In this document: positions 53,198-62,798 of the stretch, one piece after another
Layout of the letters: each line of letters opens with the position of its first letter
How positions within the stretch are numbered: position 1 is the first letter of the stretch
Source of the DNA: JAUILH01 sp965230535
Lineage (GTDB): Bacteria; Bacteroidota; Bacteroidia; Flavobacteriales_D; JAUILH01
Length of the DNA stretch: 64,000 bases
Assembly (NCBI GenBank): GCA_965230535.1
Contig: OZ246010.1
Coordinates: 1,798,001 to 1,862,000 of the forward strand
Reading direction: 5' to 3'
Made by a program: the position numbers and the translations under genes
The notes under the pieces: model-generated
Told to the model about the DNA's origin: nothing
Databases searched by the model: none
What the model saw: the letters and a program-made list of their open reading frames with translations, nothing else

Positions 53198-56100
53198 TTA
53201 TTGTCTTCCGCCAACGCTTCTTGATGGTGAAGCTGCTGCTTTCTTTTTCTCAGCTTCCGCTTTAGCCTTGGCTGCTTCCTGAGCTTTACGCTTCTTTTCA
53301 GCCTCTGCTTTGGCTTTTGCAGCGGCATCTGCTTTAGCCTTGGCTTCAGCTGCTTTTCTTTTTCTTTCTGCCTCAGCGCGTGCCCTGGCTTCTGCTTCTT
53401 TACGCTTTCTTTCGGCTTCCGCTTTTGCTCTGGCTTGTTGTTCAGCTCTGGCTCTGGCCTCAGCTTCTTTACGTTTTCTTTCAGCTTCTGCTCTGGCTCT
53501 TGCTTCCTGTTCTGCCTTCGCTTTTGCGGCTTGCTCTCTTTTCTTACGTTCAGCCTCCGCTTTTGCACGAGCTTCCTGCTCCTTTCTTGCGCGTTCAGCT
53601 TCCGCTCTGGCTTTCGCCTCTTGTTCAGCTCTGGCCTTTGCTTCTTGCTCTTTACGCAATCTTTCCTTCTCGGCCTGTGCTTTGGCTTCTGCCTCCTTTC
53701 TTCTTCTTTCGGCTTCCGCTTTTGCTTTAGCATCCTGTTCTGCTCTGGCTTTTGCCTCCTGCTCCTTGCGTAATCTTTCTTTTTCGGCCTGTGCTTTAGC
53801 TTCCGCTTCTTTACGTTTTCTTTCAGCTTCTGCTTTCGCTCTGGCTTCCTGTTCAGCTTTAGCTTTCGCTTCTTGCTCCTTACGAATTCTCTCCTTCTCG
53901 GCTTGTGCTTTAGCTTCCTGTTCTTTACGAATACGCTCAGCTTCTGCCTTAGCCTTGGCTTCTTTTTCAGCTTTAGCTTTCGCCTCTTGCTCTTTACGCA
54001 ATCTTTCCTTCTCGGCTTGCGCTTTGGCTTCCTGCTCTTTACGAATACGTTCAGCTTCTGCTTTGGCCTTGGCTTCTTTTTCGGCTTTAGCTTTGGCCTC
54101 TTGCTCCTTACGGATTCTCTCCTTCTCAGCTTGGGCTTTAGCTTCCTGCTCTTTACGAATACGCTCAGCTTCTGCTTTGGCCTTGGCTTCTTTTTCGGCT
54201 TTAGCTTTGGCCTCTTGCTCCTTACGGATTCTCTCCTTCTCAGCTTGAATTTTGGCTGCTGCTTCTTTTTTCTTAGCACCAATCTCAGCTAATCTATTTT
54301 TTGGATGCGCTTCTCCACTCTTTCCTTTAAGAAGTAAAGCAGATTTATACTTGGTTTCAGCGCCATCAAAATCACCTCTGTTAAACATGTCATCACCTTC
54401 CTTGATCAATTTCTTGTAATCCTTTTCGATCAATTCTGTTTCTGACAACTGATCCGTATTGGTACCACCAACGTTGGTGTTTAGCTGCATACCTGTGGTA
54501 TTGCCATTCCCATTTCCGTTGCCGTTGCCAGTTCCAGCCGCATTTCCGTTACCTGTTCCATTGCCATTTCCGGCGCCATTGCCTTTACCGCCGCCAGTTC
54601 CATTTCCTCCGGATACACCTCCGCCATTGGTATTGTACACAATGGTAATTACTTCCTGATCTGATCCAGCTGAATTAGTAGCTGTGATCTCAACAAGGTT
54701 ATTTCCATTATCCAATATGGCTAAGAAATGGAATGCATTGGTTGTTGGGTCATAGTTCAGACCAATGATCTCATCGTTGTTAACCTTAATCTCCACATCA
54801 CTCGCAGAACTGATGTTAGTAATGGTTCCATTCACATCATGACTTGGCATGCTTGAAGTGGTATTATTTCCTGACGGATTGTTGATTGTGATTACAGGAA
54901 GTAATGCCGTACCATTGGACCCATTTCCGTTTCCATTGCCATTACCTTTTCCATTCTCATCATCAACTCCTCCAGAAGAATCGTTAGAACCATTTGGTCC
55001 ACCGCCACCTTGACCAGGATTTGATGAGTCTACACCATCCTGATTGTTTCCGTGACCGTTATTGCCATTTGGATTGCCTTTTCCATTACCGTTACCATTA
55101 GTATTGGTAGAATCAGCTACATTACCTACTCCTGATCCGTCCTTACCATCTGTACCATCTCCGCCGGAAGTATTCACAATGGTATCCGCGATATCTCCTG
55201 ATCCATCGCCTTTACCGCCGCCTTTGCCGCCTCCACCTTTACCACCGCCACCGCCGGTTGTATTGGTAGTCAGTTTGTAAACCAAACTGGTAGTTTCACT
55301 ATCCGAACCAACACTGTTGCTTCCTACCACATTTACTACAGTAGTTACACCATTGGTAAGTGTTACCGGAATATTGAAGTTTCCGTTAACCGGGTTGTAA
55401 GTGAAGTTACTTGTATTAACGCCATTCACTGTCACACTCATATCGTTAGAAGAGGCAATATTAGTTACCGTCCCTTTTACGTTAAACAATGGTGTTGATG
55501 CCTGGTGAGGTGCACTGGATGGATTAGTAATTGTCACATCCGGTGGTAATAAAGTCACTACATCTTTCTCCGGCTCATAGTTAACCGTGATAGTTTCAGA
55601 CGCCGTTCCACATGCATTCGTTACGGTGATCACAACTGTGTTAGATCCTTCTTGAATGGTGTTGGTGAAAATAATTTTACCTGTACCAGGTTCAAACTGG
55701 AAAGTATGTGAATTACCATTTAACAGAATCTGAATGTCATTTTTAGAAGCATTCACAGCATAAGCCTTAACATGAATGTTATCTACATTTGATAAGTATG
55801 GATTAGTCGAAGGCTTCACAACACTTAAACTAGGTGATGTACAATCAGCTCTTGTCACTTCAATACTTTCAGATCTTTCGCCACAAGCATTAGAAGCTTT
55901 AATCTCCATCATGTTAACACCAACCTGAAGGTTAACCGTACTGGTCAATGTTCCATTGTTGAAGTTAAAGGCAACGATTGCACCATTAACTGTCATTTCA
56001 ATATTATTAGGATCAGTCACGTTACTTACATTTGCTGTAACCGATACAGTTGCTGAAGAAATGGTCGCATTCAAAGTCGGGCTTAAGAAATTAACCGTTG

Positions 56101-59100
56101 GCTGATGACACTCATCAACTTTTATACTAACGGTTGCAGTTTCAGTACCACAAGTGTTTGTTGCCTTTAGTACAATGTTATTCTGACCAACAGGCAAAGT
56201 CAATGTAGCCGTCAAAGAGTGTGTTGCCAAATCATACGTAAAGTTTTGATTTGCCTGACCATTCACCAACATTTGAATATCGTTGGCCCCACTTACATTA
56301 AGTACTTGTGCAACGATGGTATTCGTTTGATTCTGAGTATTGGTACTGCCATTTGGTTGAGTAAAATTAACCACTGGCTCGTCACATGGCAATTGCTCTT
56401 CTACAAACACAACCGCAGCACTGGCATGACCATGGTCACAGCTATTCTCTGCAACTACTTCCAAAACATTACTTCCATTTTGAAGGTTTACAGGTACAGT
56501 TAAACTGTTTCCGCTATAAGTAAAGTTAGTCGTACTAGCTCCATTGAATTTCACATCCAACTGAGAAGCAGAAGACACATTGGTCAACGCTACCTGGAAG
56601 CTATATGCATTGCTCGTTGCCTGAACCGTTACAGGTGTTGTAGACGGATTGGTAAAGTTCACTGTAGGTGCGTCACAAGGAGTCACTACAGGCTTATAAA
56701 TGATCGTTGTATTATCACTTGCCGTCCCATCCTGATTTGTTCCGGTGATGGATACCAAATTGCTACCCTGGTTCAATACGATATTGTTGATCGCAATCTC
56801 ACCATTACTGGCATTAAAGCTATAGTTACCAGTACTCACACCATTGATCTTAACATCCAATTGGTTGTAGGAAACAATGTTCTGAACGCTTGCCAATACA
56901 GTTTGATGTGGCTGAGCAGTTGTGTAAGGATTAGCCACCGGGAACGTAATGTTAACAACCGGAGGTGTTGGGTTGTGAATAGGCTGATAGATAATCGTTG
57001 TAGATGCATTATCTGAACCATACTGATTAGTACCAGTGATACTCACTACATTATTTCCCTGTACCAGATTAGTATTCAACTGAAGTACTTTGGTATTAAG
57101 GTTATAAGAGAAATTTGTTGTGCTCGTACCATTCACAGTTACTGCAATGTTATTGGCACTGTTCACATTTAATACAGTAGCAATAACCGTTGCCTGAGGC
57201 ACACTTACGGTATGCGGATTAGCCGATGGGCTTGTAATTGTGACAACTGGTGGCAACTGTGGAGCTGGCTTCTTGTAAATAATAGTTGTAGAAGCGTAAT
57301 CAGAACCATCACTGTTAGTTGCTGTTACTTCAAACACATTTGACCCGGGAACTAAGTTCGCATAGATGTCCATATCCTTAGAAGAGGTGCTGTAAGAAAA
57401 GTTGCTTGTAGGAATGCCATTAATCTTTAAAGTAATGTTATTCGCTCCGGCAACATGTAATACTTGCGCCACTAAATGATACTGGTTATTATAAACCGTT
57501 AATGGGTTTGTATAAGGATCAATAAACGATACAATAGGTGGTTGAACCTGTTGTGGCTTATTGTATATAATCGTTGTTGCATCCTGATCAGAACCATCGT
57601 TATTCGTACCAGTCACTACAAAGTAATTGCTTCCTGGTTGAAGATTACTGTTGATAGTCACCAAATGGTTACTAGGATTATATGTAAATCCGCTAATAGA
57701 CACCCCGTTTTGTGTTACGGTAATGTTGTTTGCTGATTGTACATTCAATACACTGGCCACAACAACCTGAGTTGGCGTATTGGTCGTGTAAGGATCCAAA
57801 CTAGGATTAATGATCGTTACTACCGGAGGCACAGGAGTTACAGGCTTCTCGTAAATGATGTTACAAGACTTTACATCTGATCCTGCAGAATTGGTTCCGG
57901 TGATTTCAATAATGTTATTGCCTTCATTTAAGTTTAGGTTGGCAGTAAACAAATCCGTACTTGGATTGTAGCTAAAGTTGCTTGTGTACTGTCCATTAAC
58001 CTTAAACTTCACATTAGATTTAGAATCAACATTGAAGATGCTGGCAGATACCGTAAACGACTGGCTGTTCACCACAAAAGGGCAATAAGATGGGTTCTTG
58101 ATTGACACAATTGGTGGGCTTATTGTTTGAACAGGGTCTGCGTAAATGATCACACGAGACTCGTAATCAGATCCGGCTTCATTTGTCGCTCTGATTTCAA
58201 ATACGTTTTGTCCTGGCTTCAAGATGACATTACTAGAGAACCCATTATTTCCAGGGTAATAAGTAAAGTTCAAATTCTCAACTCCATTTTGCTTAAATGT
58301 AATTTGATGTGCACCGTCTACGTTGTAGATCTTCGCTTTCAAATTAAACGCATAAGTATTTACCGTATGCGGATTTGAATAAGGATCGGTAATGTTTACG
58401 ATCGGCTTCTTCTTTGGAGGCACCACTAAATGAGAAGTATTGTTGTTCGTATGAATTGGTTCAACATGACTTCCTCTACCTCTGTGGATATTCCATTTTA
58501 GAGATAATCCTGTATAGTAATATGTATCGTTAACGTTGCTGTTCTCGCCAGATGCATTGTAAATCTGTCCGTCAAACGTGTTTCTTCTGGTCCACGTATG
58601 TCTGTGAACAAAAGTCAAGGCCGCATGAGGCGACAATTGGAAACCAAGTTCTAAACCAAGTGTTGGCATCCAGTCAATATCCGGACCATCATTCCATGCT
58701 GCATCCGTTTCAAAAGTTCCATCCAAGGTCTGATTCGGTCGAAATCTTAGATCGTCAATACCATACTCTGCATTGGCATCATGGTTATACATGTCGCCAA
58801 ATACATCTAACTGGTTCGTTTTGGCGCTGTAGGCTGTTAATCCAATTCCACCAAAACCACTTACGATCAGACCAGTGTTTTGTCTAAGTTTGTTCAGGTG
58901 AATAGATAACTCCAGAGACTGATCGATTAAAGATGTTCTGTAGTTCTGCAATACATGACCAACATTATCCTTGTAGTTCAGGTGATTTCCGGAGTTCCCG
59001 TTGAATCGGTCATTATTCACCAACAATGAAGAATCTGTTACATTCTTATCCAGACCGTAAGTCGCTCCTGCCAGGAAACGATATCTCAAGCCCCAGCCAA

Positions 59101-59338
59101 GAATTGCATCCTTCTTTAACCAGTCCTTGCCAAAAGTAAATCCACCTGCAAAACCTGCATAGCGGTCAATTTCTCCTCTAACTTGACTCTGGTAGGTTGC
59201 CCCACCATTTAACCCAAAATAAAAACCCGTATTTCTGTCGTACAAGACTTTCGAACGGCTCCCTGATTGGGCAAAAAGTGCTGAACTGAAACTCATTAGA
59301 ACTCCAGTCAGAACAAGGTATAGTAACGTCTTTTTCAT
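53198..59338 (-). CDS. Outer-membrane barrel / 12 Ig-like domains / charged-helix giant protein
   Basis: A 2046-residue envelope protein of unusual architecture. From the ATG at 59338: signal peptide (ends ALFAQ), outer-membrane barrel-like domain (about 25-300; YFGLNGGATY, LGLELGFQLS, YTGLSLKWNI), and twelve beta-sandwich domains of about 85 residues, typified by NGVNTSNFTYNP, GSNVFEVTATN and GSD..TTIIY. Gly/Asn-rich linkers flank the twelfth domain (GNGNGNGNG). A short TPR-like hairpin (KLIKEGDDMFNRGDFDGAE) precedes roughly 350 residues of Ala/Glu/Lys/Arg helix ending SRSVGGRQ. Domains 7-10 carry paired Cys. The helix resembles TolA-like periplasmic rods. The start at 59365 (TTG) is less likely. 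Function is unknown. Confidence 0.9.
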   Translation of the reverse strand: MKKTLLYLVLTGVLMSFSSALFAQSGSRSKVLYDRNTGFYFGLNGGATYQSQVRGEIDRYAGFAGGFTFGKDWLKKDAILGWGLRYRFLAGATYGLDKNVTDSSLLVNNDRFNGNSGNHLNYKDNVGHVLQNYRTSLIDQSLELSIHLNKLRQNTGLIVSGFGGIGLTAYSAKTNQLDVFGDMYNHDANAEYGIDDLRFRPNQTLDGTFETDAAWNDGPDIDWMPTLGLELGFQLSPHAALTFVHRHTWTRRNTFDGQIYNASGENSNVNDTYYYTGLSLKWNIHRGRGSHVEPIHTNNNTSHLVVPPKKKPIVNITDPYSNPHTVNTYAFNLKAKIYNVDGAHQITFKQNGVENLNFTYYPGNNGFSSNVILKPGQNVFEIRATNEAGSDYESRVIIYADPVQTISPPIVSIKNPSYCPFVVNSQSFTVSASIFNVDSKSNVKFKVNGQYTSNFSYNPSTDLFTANLNLNEGNNIIEITGTNSAGSDVKSCNIIYEKPVTPVPPVVTIINPSLDPYTTNTPTQVVVASVLNVQSANNITVTQNGVSISGFTYNPSNHLVTINSNLQPGSNYFVVTGTNNDGSDQDATTIIYNKPQQVQPPIVSFIDPYTNPLTVYNNQYHLVAQVLHVAGANNITLKINGIPTSNFSYSTSSKDMDIYANLVPGSNVFEVTATNSDGSDYASTTIIYKKPAPQLPPVVTITSPSANPHTVSVPQATVIATVLNVNSANNIAVTVNGTSTTNFSYNLNTKVLQLNTNLVQGNNVVSITGTNQYGSDNASTTIIYQPIHNPTPPVVNITFPVANPYTTAQPHQTVLASVQNIVSYNQLDVKINGVSTGNYSFNASNGEIAINNIVLNQGSNLVSITGTNQDGTASDNTTIIYKPVVTPCDAPTVNFTNPSTTPVTVQATSNAYSFQVALTNVSSASQLDVKFNGASTTNFTYSGNSLTVPVNLQNGSNVLEVVAENSCDHGHASAAVVFVEEQLPCDEPVVNFTQPNGSTNTQNQTNTIVAQVLNVSGANDIQMLVNGQANQNFTYDLATHSLTATLTLPVGQNNIVLKATNTCGTETATVSIKVDECHQPTVNFLSPTLNATISSATVSVTANVSNVTDPNNIEMTVNGAIVAFNFNNGTLTSTVNLQVGVNMMEIKASNACGERSESIEVTRADCTSPSLSVVKPSTNPYLSNVDNIHVKAYAVNASKNDIQILLNGNSHTFQFEPGTGKIIFTNTIQEGSNTVVITVTNACGTASETITVNYEPEKDVVTLLPPDVTITNPSSAPHQASTPLFNVKGTVTNIASSNDMSVTVNGVNTSNFTYNPVNGNFNIPVTLTNGVTTVVNVVGSNSVGSDSETTSLVYKLTTNTTGGGGGKGGGGKGGGKGDGSGDIADTIVNTSGGDGTDGKDGSGVGNVADSTNTNGNGNGKGNPNGNNGHGNNQDGVDSSNPGQGGGGPNGSNDSSGGVDDENGKGNGNGNGNGSNGTALLPVITINNPSGNNTTSSMPSHDVNGTITNISSASDVEIKVNNDEIIGLNYDPTTNAFHFLAILDNGNNLVEITATNSAGSDQEVITIVYNTNGGGVSGGNGTGGGKGNGAGNGNGTGNGNAAGTGNGNGNGNGNTTGMQLNTNVGGTNTDQLSETELIEKDYKKLIKEGDDMFNRGDFDGAETKYKSALLLKGKSGEAHPKNRLAEIGAKKKEAAAKIQAEKERIRKEQEAKAKAEKEAKAKAEAERIRKEQEAKAQAEKERIRKEQEAKAKAEKEAKAKAEAERIRKEQEAKAQAEKERLRKEQEAKAKAEKEAKAKAEAERIRKEQEAKAQAEKERIRKEQEAKAKAEQEARAKAEAERKRKEAEAKAQAEKERLRKEQEAKARAEQDAKAKAEAERRRKEAEAKAQAEKERLRKEQEAKARAEQEAKARAEAERARKEQEARAKAEAERKKREQAAKAKAEQEARARAEAERKRKEAEARARAEQQARAKAEAERKRKEAEARARAEAERKRKAAEAKAKADAAAKAKAEAEKKRKAQEAAKAKAEAEKKKAAASPSRSVGGRQ
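53222..54262 (-). repeat. Alternating helical repeats, 38-residue (114-bp) period at the start
   Basis: Encodes the helical tail of the giant barrel protein. The first part repeats EAKAKAEKEAKAKAEAERIR with KEQEAKAQAEKERIRKEQ every 114 bp (for example 53961, 54075 and 54189 share the same phase). It decays into looser AKAEAER(K/I)RKE units toward the C-terminus. Confidence 0.9.
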
Positions 59339-59380
59339 GTGTGTATTATTATTGTAAGCTGCCAACTACATATATCGTAC

Positions 59381-59413
59381 CAAAATTAGTGCTTTTTTGA
59401 GATAAAGCGACAA
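59381..59413 (-). promoter_or_regulatory. Promoter of the barrel/Ig/helix gene
   Basis: The minus strand reads TTG (59413-59411), 22 bases, then TAATTTTG (59388-59381), a perfect TAnnTTTG box. It lies about 43 bases before the ATG at 59338. Confidence 0.5.
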
Positions 59414-59465
59414 CTTTCACCGATCAGTTGATCATTTTTATAGGTTAATTGGTCAATAATCGCCT

Positions 59466-59494
59466 TTTGCTCAAAGTTTATTTAATTACCTTTA
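59466..59494 (+). promoter_or_regulatory. Promoter of the second T9SS module
   Basis: TTTG (59466-59469), 17 bases, TACCTTTA (59487-59494; one mismatch to TAnnTTTG). The ATG follows after 4 bases, suggesting a leaderless or very short-leader transcript. Confidence 0.4.
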
Positions 59495-59498
59495 CGGG

Positions 59499-61760
59499 AT
59501 GCGCCATTTATTAGGGACAATTCTGATTATTGTATTCTCATTTTTTGGGTACTCCCAAAGTGCAAATGACGACTGTACCAATCCAACATTTTTGTGTCCT
59601 AACCTGAGTTACAGCGCCTCTAATATTGGGGCCACTGCAAGCGTTTGCCCCGGATGTTCTGATGGTGCCAATGCCACTGGCAATTTCTGCTTTGAATTGG
59701 ACAATACTGTCTGGTTTTCATTCACCACTAACAATGTTGGTGGTGCAGCTACGGTGAATCTCAGCAATATATCCTGCTTAACAGGAACCGGAAATGGGAA
59801 TGAATTACAAGGTGTGATCATAGATGCAGGTGTGGCTTGTGACGAATCCAGTTACGCAGCCGTATCAAATTGTGAGGCAGGTCAGGCAGGAGGCATGGTT
59901 TTAAACGCAGCCGGACTCGCAGCCAATACAACTTACTACGTTTTAATCGATGGCGCCATTGCAGGTTTTACCAATGCGGCCCAATGCGATTTTGAAATTC
60001 AGGTTTCTGGAACAGCTGTAGACCCCAGCGCGAACCTTGTAACAGTAGATGAAACTTGTGGTAATGCCGATGGATCCATCACTATTAATAATACTGCCGG
60101 TGGCTCTGCGCCTTATCAGTATTCAATTGACGGTGTCAATTTTCAGGCAAGTAACAACTTTACCGGATTGAGTACCGGGAATTATGATGTCTCTATTCAA
60201 GACGACAACGGTTGTATTTTCAATCCGGGATCTGCACAAGTGGGACTTCAGGGCGGGCCTTCCGGAGGTGCCCCCGTTGTTATCAATACGGATTGTAATC
60301 AAAGTAACGGAGAGATCACAATCAATGGTGTTGTTGGAGGAAATCCAGCTTATCAATATAGCCTTAATGGTGGAGCAGGACAAGCTTCAAACAACTTTAA
60401 CGGACTTGATGCGGGAACTTATACCGTTACCGTTACAGATAACCTTGGATGCGAACAAGTCATTTCAAACATTGTAGTTCCCAATAATACAGGTCCCACA
60501 GGTGCGACCATGCTTGTTTCAGATGCCTCATGCGGTGGCACTGATGGAAGTATCACAGTGAATGTAAATGGTGGAGCAGCTCCATTTTCTTATGCCATCA
60601 ATGGAGGTGGCCCACAAGCAAGTAACGTATTCCCTAATCTGGCAAGTGGTTTTTACTCCATTTTGATTACAGATAACAATGGCTGTACTTTTGAAATACA
60701 ATCTGTAATTGTCAATTCCACCCTCACCAATGCGGTTCCTACGATAAGCATGACTCCAAACCCAAATCCGGCATGTGATGGAGAAGCAATTACTTATACT
60801 GCCAACGCCACAAACGGAGGCACTAACCCAACATTCAATTTTATGGTAAATGGCGCTTCAGTTCAAAATGGCGCTTCAAATACCTATACCGGAACCCATA
60901 CAGCCGGAGACGTGATTACCTGTGAGATAATATCAGATGACCCTTGTGTGGGGGTGAATAATGCCACGTCAAATGCTGTCACCATTTTGCCTACGGAGAA
61001 CCCCACGGTGGTGATTAATACGGATAATACTTCCGTGTGCGCTGGCGATCAGACCATTGTTAGTGCAGTAGCCAATGGGTGTAGTGGTGACTATAGTTAT
61101 AATTGGATGATTAATGGCTCCTCAATAGGTGCTGCAGATGATGACACACTTGCCATTAGTACACTTCAGGATGGAGACATTGTGAGTTGCGAAATTAGTT
61201 GCTCTGGAGCATGCAGCAACCCTTCGGTTTCAAACACATTGAATTTTACCGTGACCACCGTGACCGCAGATGCCGGACCGGATTTCCAGATTATTCAGGG
61301 GAGTTCTGCCACTCTGGGCGGAAGCGGAAGTGGGACTCCATCATGGACACCACCAGAAACACTAACAAATCCAGATGCTTATACACCGCAGGCATCTCCA
61401 ACGGCAACCACAACCTACACTTTAACAGTGACTCAAAATGGATGTACAGCCACGGATGATGCAGTTGTGACGGTGACTCTGCCAATTGTTCTAACCAATA
61501 CCTTTACACCTAATGGCGACGGTTATAACGATACCTGGTTAATTGCACGAATTGAATCTTACCCAAGTGCGGACGTAAGCATTTACGACCGTTGGGGACA
61601 AAGAGTTTATCATTCGATTGGGTATTCAAATCAAAAACCCTGGGATGGAACCAGAGGTGGCTCGTTTTTACCAGCGGCTACCTATTATTACATCATCGAT
61701 TTAAGAACCGGAAACAGCGAATACGACTTGTATAAAGGAACCGTAACCATCATATACTAA
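59499..61760 (+). CDS. Secreted SprB-repeat protein with T9SS type B C-terminal domain
   Basis: A 753-residue surface protein. A signal peptide (ends FGYSQ) is followed by a Cys-rich beta domain (about 22-175) and three SprB-type repeats (about 180-410; DETCGNADGSITIN, NTDCNQSNGEITIN, DASCGGTDGSITVN). Ig-like segments follow (about 420-650). The C-terminal type B sorting domain (about 660-753) has NTFTPNGDGYNDTW, YDRWGQRVYHS and YKGTVTIIY. It should be exported by the T9SS. Its stop overlaps the PorP/SprF ATG (TAATG), so the pair is translationally coupled; cargo and secretion partner are thus produced together. Confidence 0.92.
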   Translation: MRHLLGTILIIVFSFFGYSQSANDDCTNPTFLCPNLSYSASNIGATASVCPGCSDGANATGNFCFELDNTVWFSFTTNNVGGAATVNLSNISCLTGTGNGNELQGVIIDAGVACDESSYAAVSNCEAGQAGGMVLNAAGLAANTTYYVLIDGAIAGFTNAAQCDFEIQVSGTAVDPSANLVTVDETCGNADGSITINNTAGGSAPYQYSIDGVNFQASNNFTGLSTGNYDVSIQDDNGCIFNPGSAQVGLQGGPSGGAPVVINTDCNQSNGEITINGVVGGNPAYQYSLNGGAGQASNNFNGLDAGTYTVTVTDNLGCEQVISNIVVPNNTGPTGATMLVSDASCGGTDGSITVNVNGGAAPFSYAINGGGPQASNVFPNLASGFYSILITDNNGCTFEIQSVIVNSTLTNAVPTISMTPNPNPACDGEAITYTANATNGGTNPTFNFMVNGASVQNGASNTYTGTHTAGDVITCEIISDDPCVGVNNATSNAVTILPTENPTVVINTDNTSVCAGDQTIVSAVANGCSGDYSYNWMINGSSIGAADDDTLAISTLQDGDIVSCEISCSGACSNPSVSNTLNFTVTTVTADAGPDFQIIQGSSATLGGSGSGTPSWTPPETLTNPDAYTPQASPTATTTYTLTVTQNGCTATDDAVVTVTLPIVLTNTFTPNGDGYNDTWLIARIESYPSADVSIYDRWGQRVYHSIGYSNQKPWDGTRGGSFLPAATYYYIIDLRTGNSEYDLYKGTVTIIY

Positions 61761-62683
61761 TGAGATATTTATTGATCATATTGTTTTTAGGTTCGGGCGC
61801 TCTTAAAGCTCAACAAACCGAACAGCTCACGCAGTATATGTTTAATCAGTTTGGTTTAAACCCAGCTTTTGCCGGCCTCAAAGAGTGTTTCGACATTCGA
61901 GTTGGATATAGAATGCAATGGCTCGGGTTCGATGGTGCACCAAGAACAGGCTACATCAATGCAAATGGTCGCATCTTAAAACGTAAGTCAAATTTCAATG
62001 AAAAACATGGTGTAGGTGCTCAAGTGCTGAGTGATGCTACAGGACCGACAAGCAGAACCTTCTTTAATCTGGCATATGCGTACCATATGAAAGTGGGTAG
62101 GAAATTCACTCTCTCTTCAGGAATTTCTGCCGGATTGTTACAGTACAGATTTGACAAAGCTCGGGTGACTGTTTGGGACACGGATGATCCTGCCATCGAC
62201 GGCTCCATTAGCCGCTTCATCTTGCCCGATATTAACATTGGTTTCTTACTGTACAATGAGGATTTTTATGCCGGGCTTAGTTTAAAGCAAGTATGGAGAA
62301 ACAAATTAAAAAACATCTTCCCGGATTCCCGGATGACACATCATTATTACTTCAACATTGGTAAAAGGTTTGTTGCAAATGACAAACTCTCATACGTGCC
62401 TTCAGTACTATTGAAATTCACACGATTAAGTGTTCCTGCAATTGACATTAACCTCATGTTTGATTTTGAAAATGCGCTGGCCGTTGGCTTGTCTTATAGA
62501 AACACAGATGCCATTGCAGCCATGTTCAAAATCAATTTTCTTAAACGCTTTAGCCTTGGATATTCATTTGACCTAACCACATCCAGAATCAGGTACGGAA
62601 GTTCTAACACTCATGAGATTACTCTTGGTGTATATTCCTGTCCTTTGGACGGTTCGCACAATTATGAATGTCCGGTTTTTTAA
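61760..62683 (+). CDS. PorP/SprF family type IX secretion system membrane protein
   Basis: 307 residues. A signal peptide (ends ALKAQQ) precedes the family opening TQYMFNQFGLNPAFAG. Beta-barrel strands continue to the end (SLGYSFDLTTSRIRYG). The second PorP/SprF paralogue of the window, clearly different from the one at 6981-7910 in sequence. It is coupled to the type B cargo at 59499-61760 and is probably dedicated to it or to the SprB-repeat protein encoded after it. Confidence 0.93.
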   Translation: MRYLLIILFLGSGALKAQQTEQLTQYMFNQFGLNPAFAGLKECFDIRVGYRMQWLGFDGAPRTGYINANGRILKRKSNFNEKHGVGAQVLSDATGPTSRTFFNLAYAYHMKVGRKFTLSSGISAGLLQYRFDKARVTVWDTDDPAIDGSISRFILPDINIGFLLYNEDFYAGLSLKQVWRNKLKNIFPDSRMTHHYYFNIGKRFVANDKLSYVPSVLLKFTRLSVPAIDINLMFDFENALAVGLSYRNTDAIAAMFKINFLKRFSLGYSFDLTTSRIRYGSSNTHEITLGVYSCPLDGSHNYECPVF

Positions 62684-62798
62684 AACTTTTGGTTGGTCGG
62701 AAAATACGAGTGATCGAATATTCTATTTTCATTGAAACAACCGGGGCACTTTTTACGTATAGAGAATGTTAAGACTTGCTTGTATAGAATTAAACTTG

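Noticed and set aside
53310..54248. Plus-strand ORF of 312 codons rich in Ala, Leu and Ser
   Set aside because: It is the complement of the Ala/Glu/Lys/Arg helix repeats; hydrophobicity is a by-product of reverse-strand codons.
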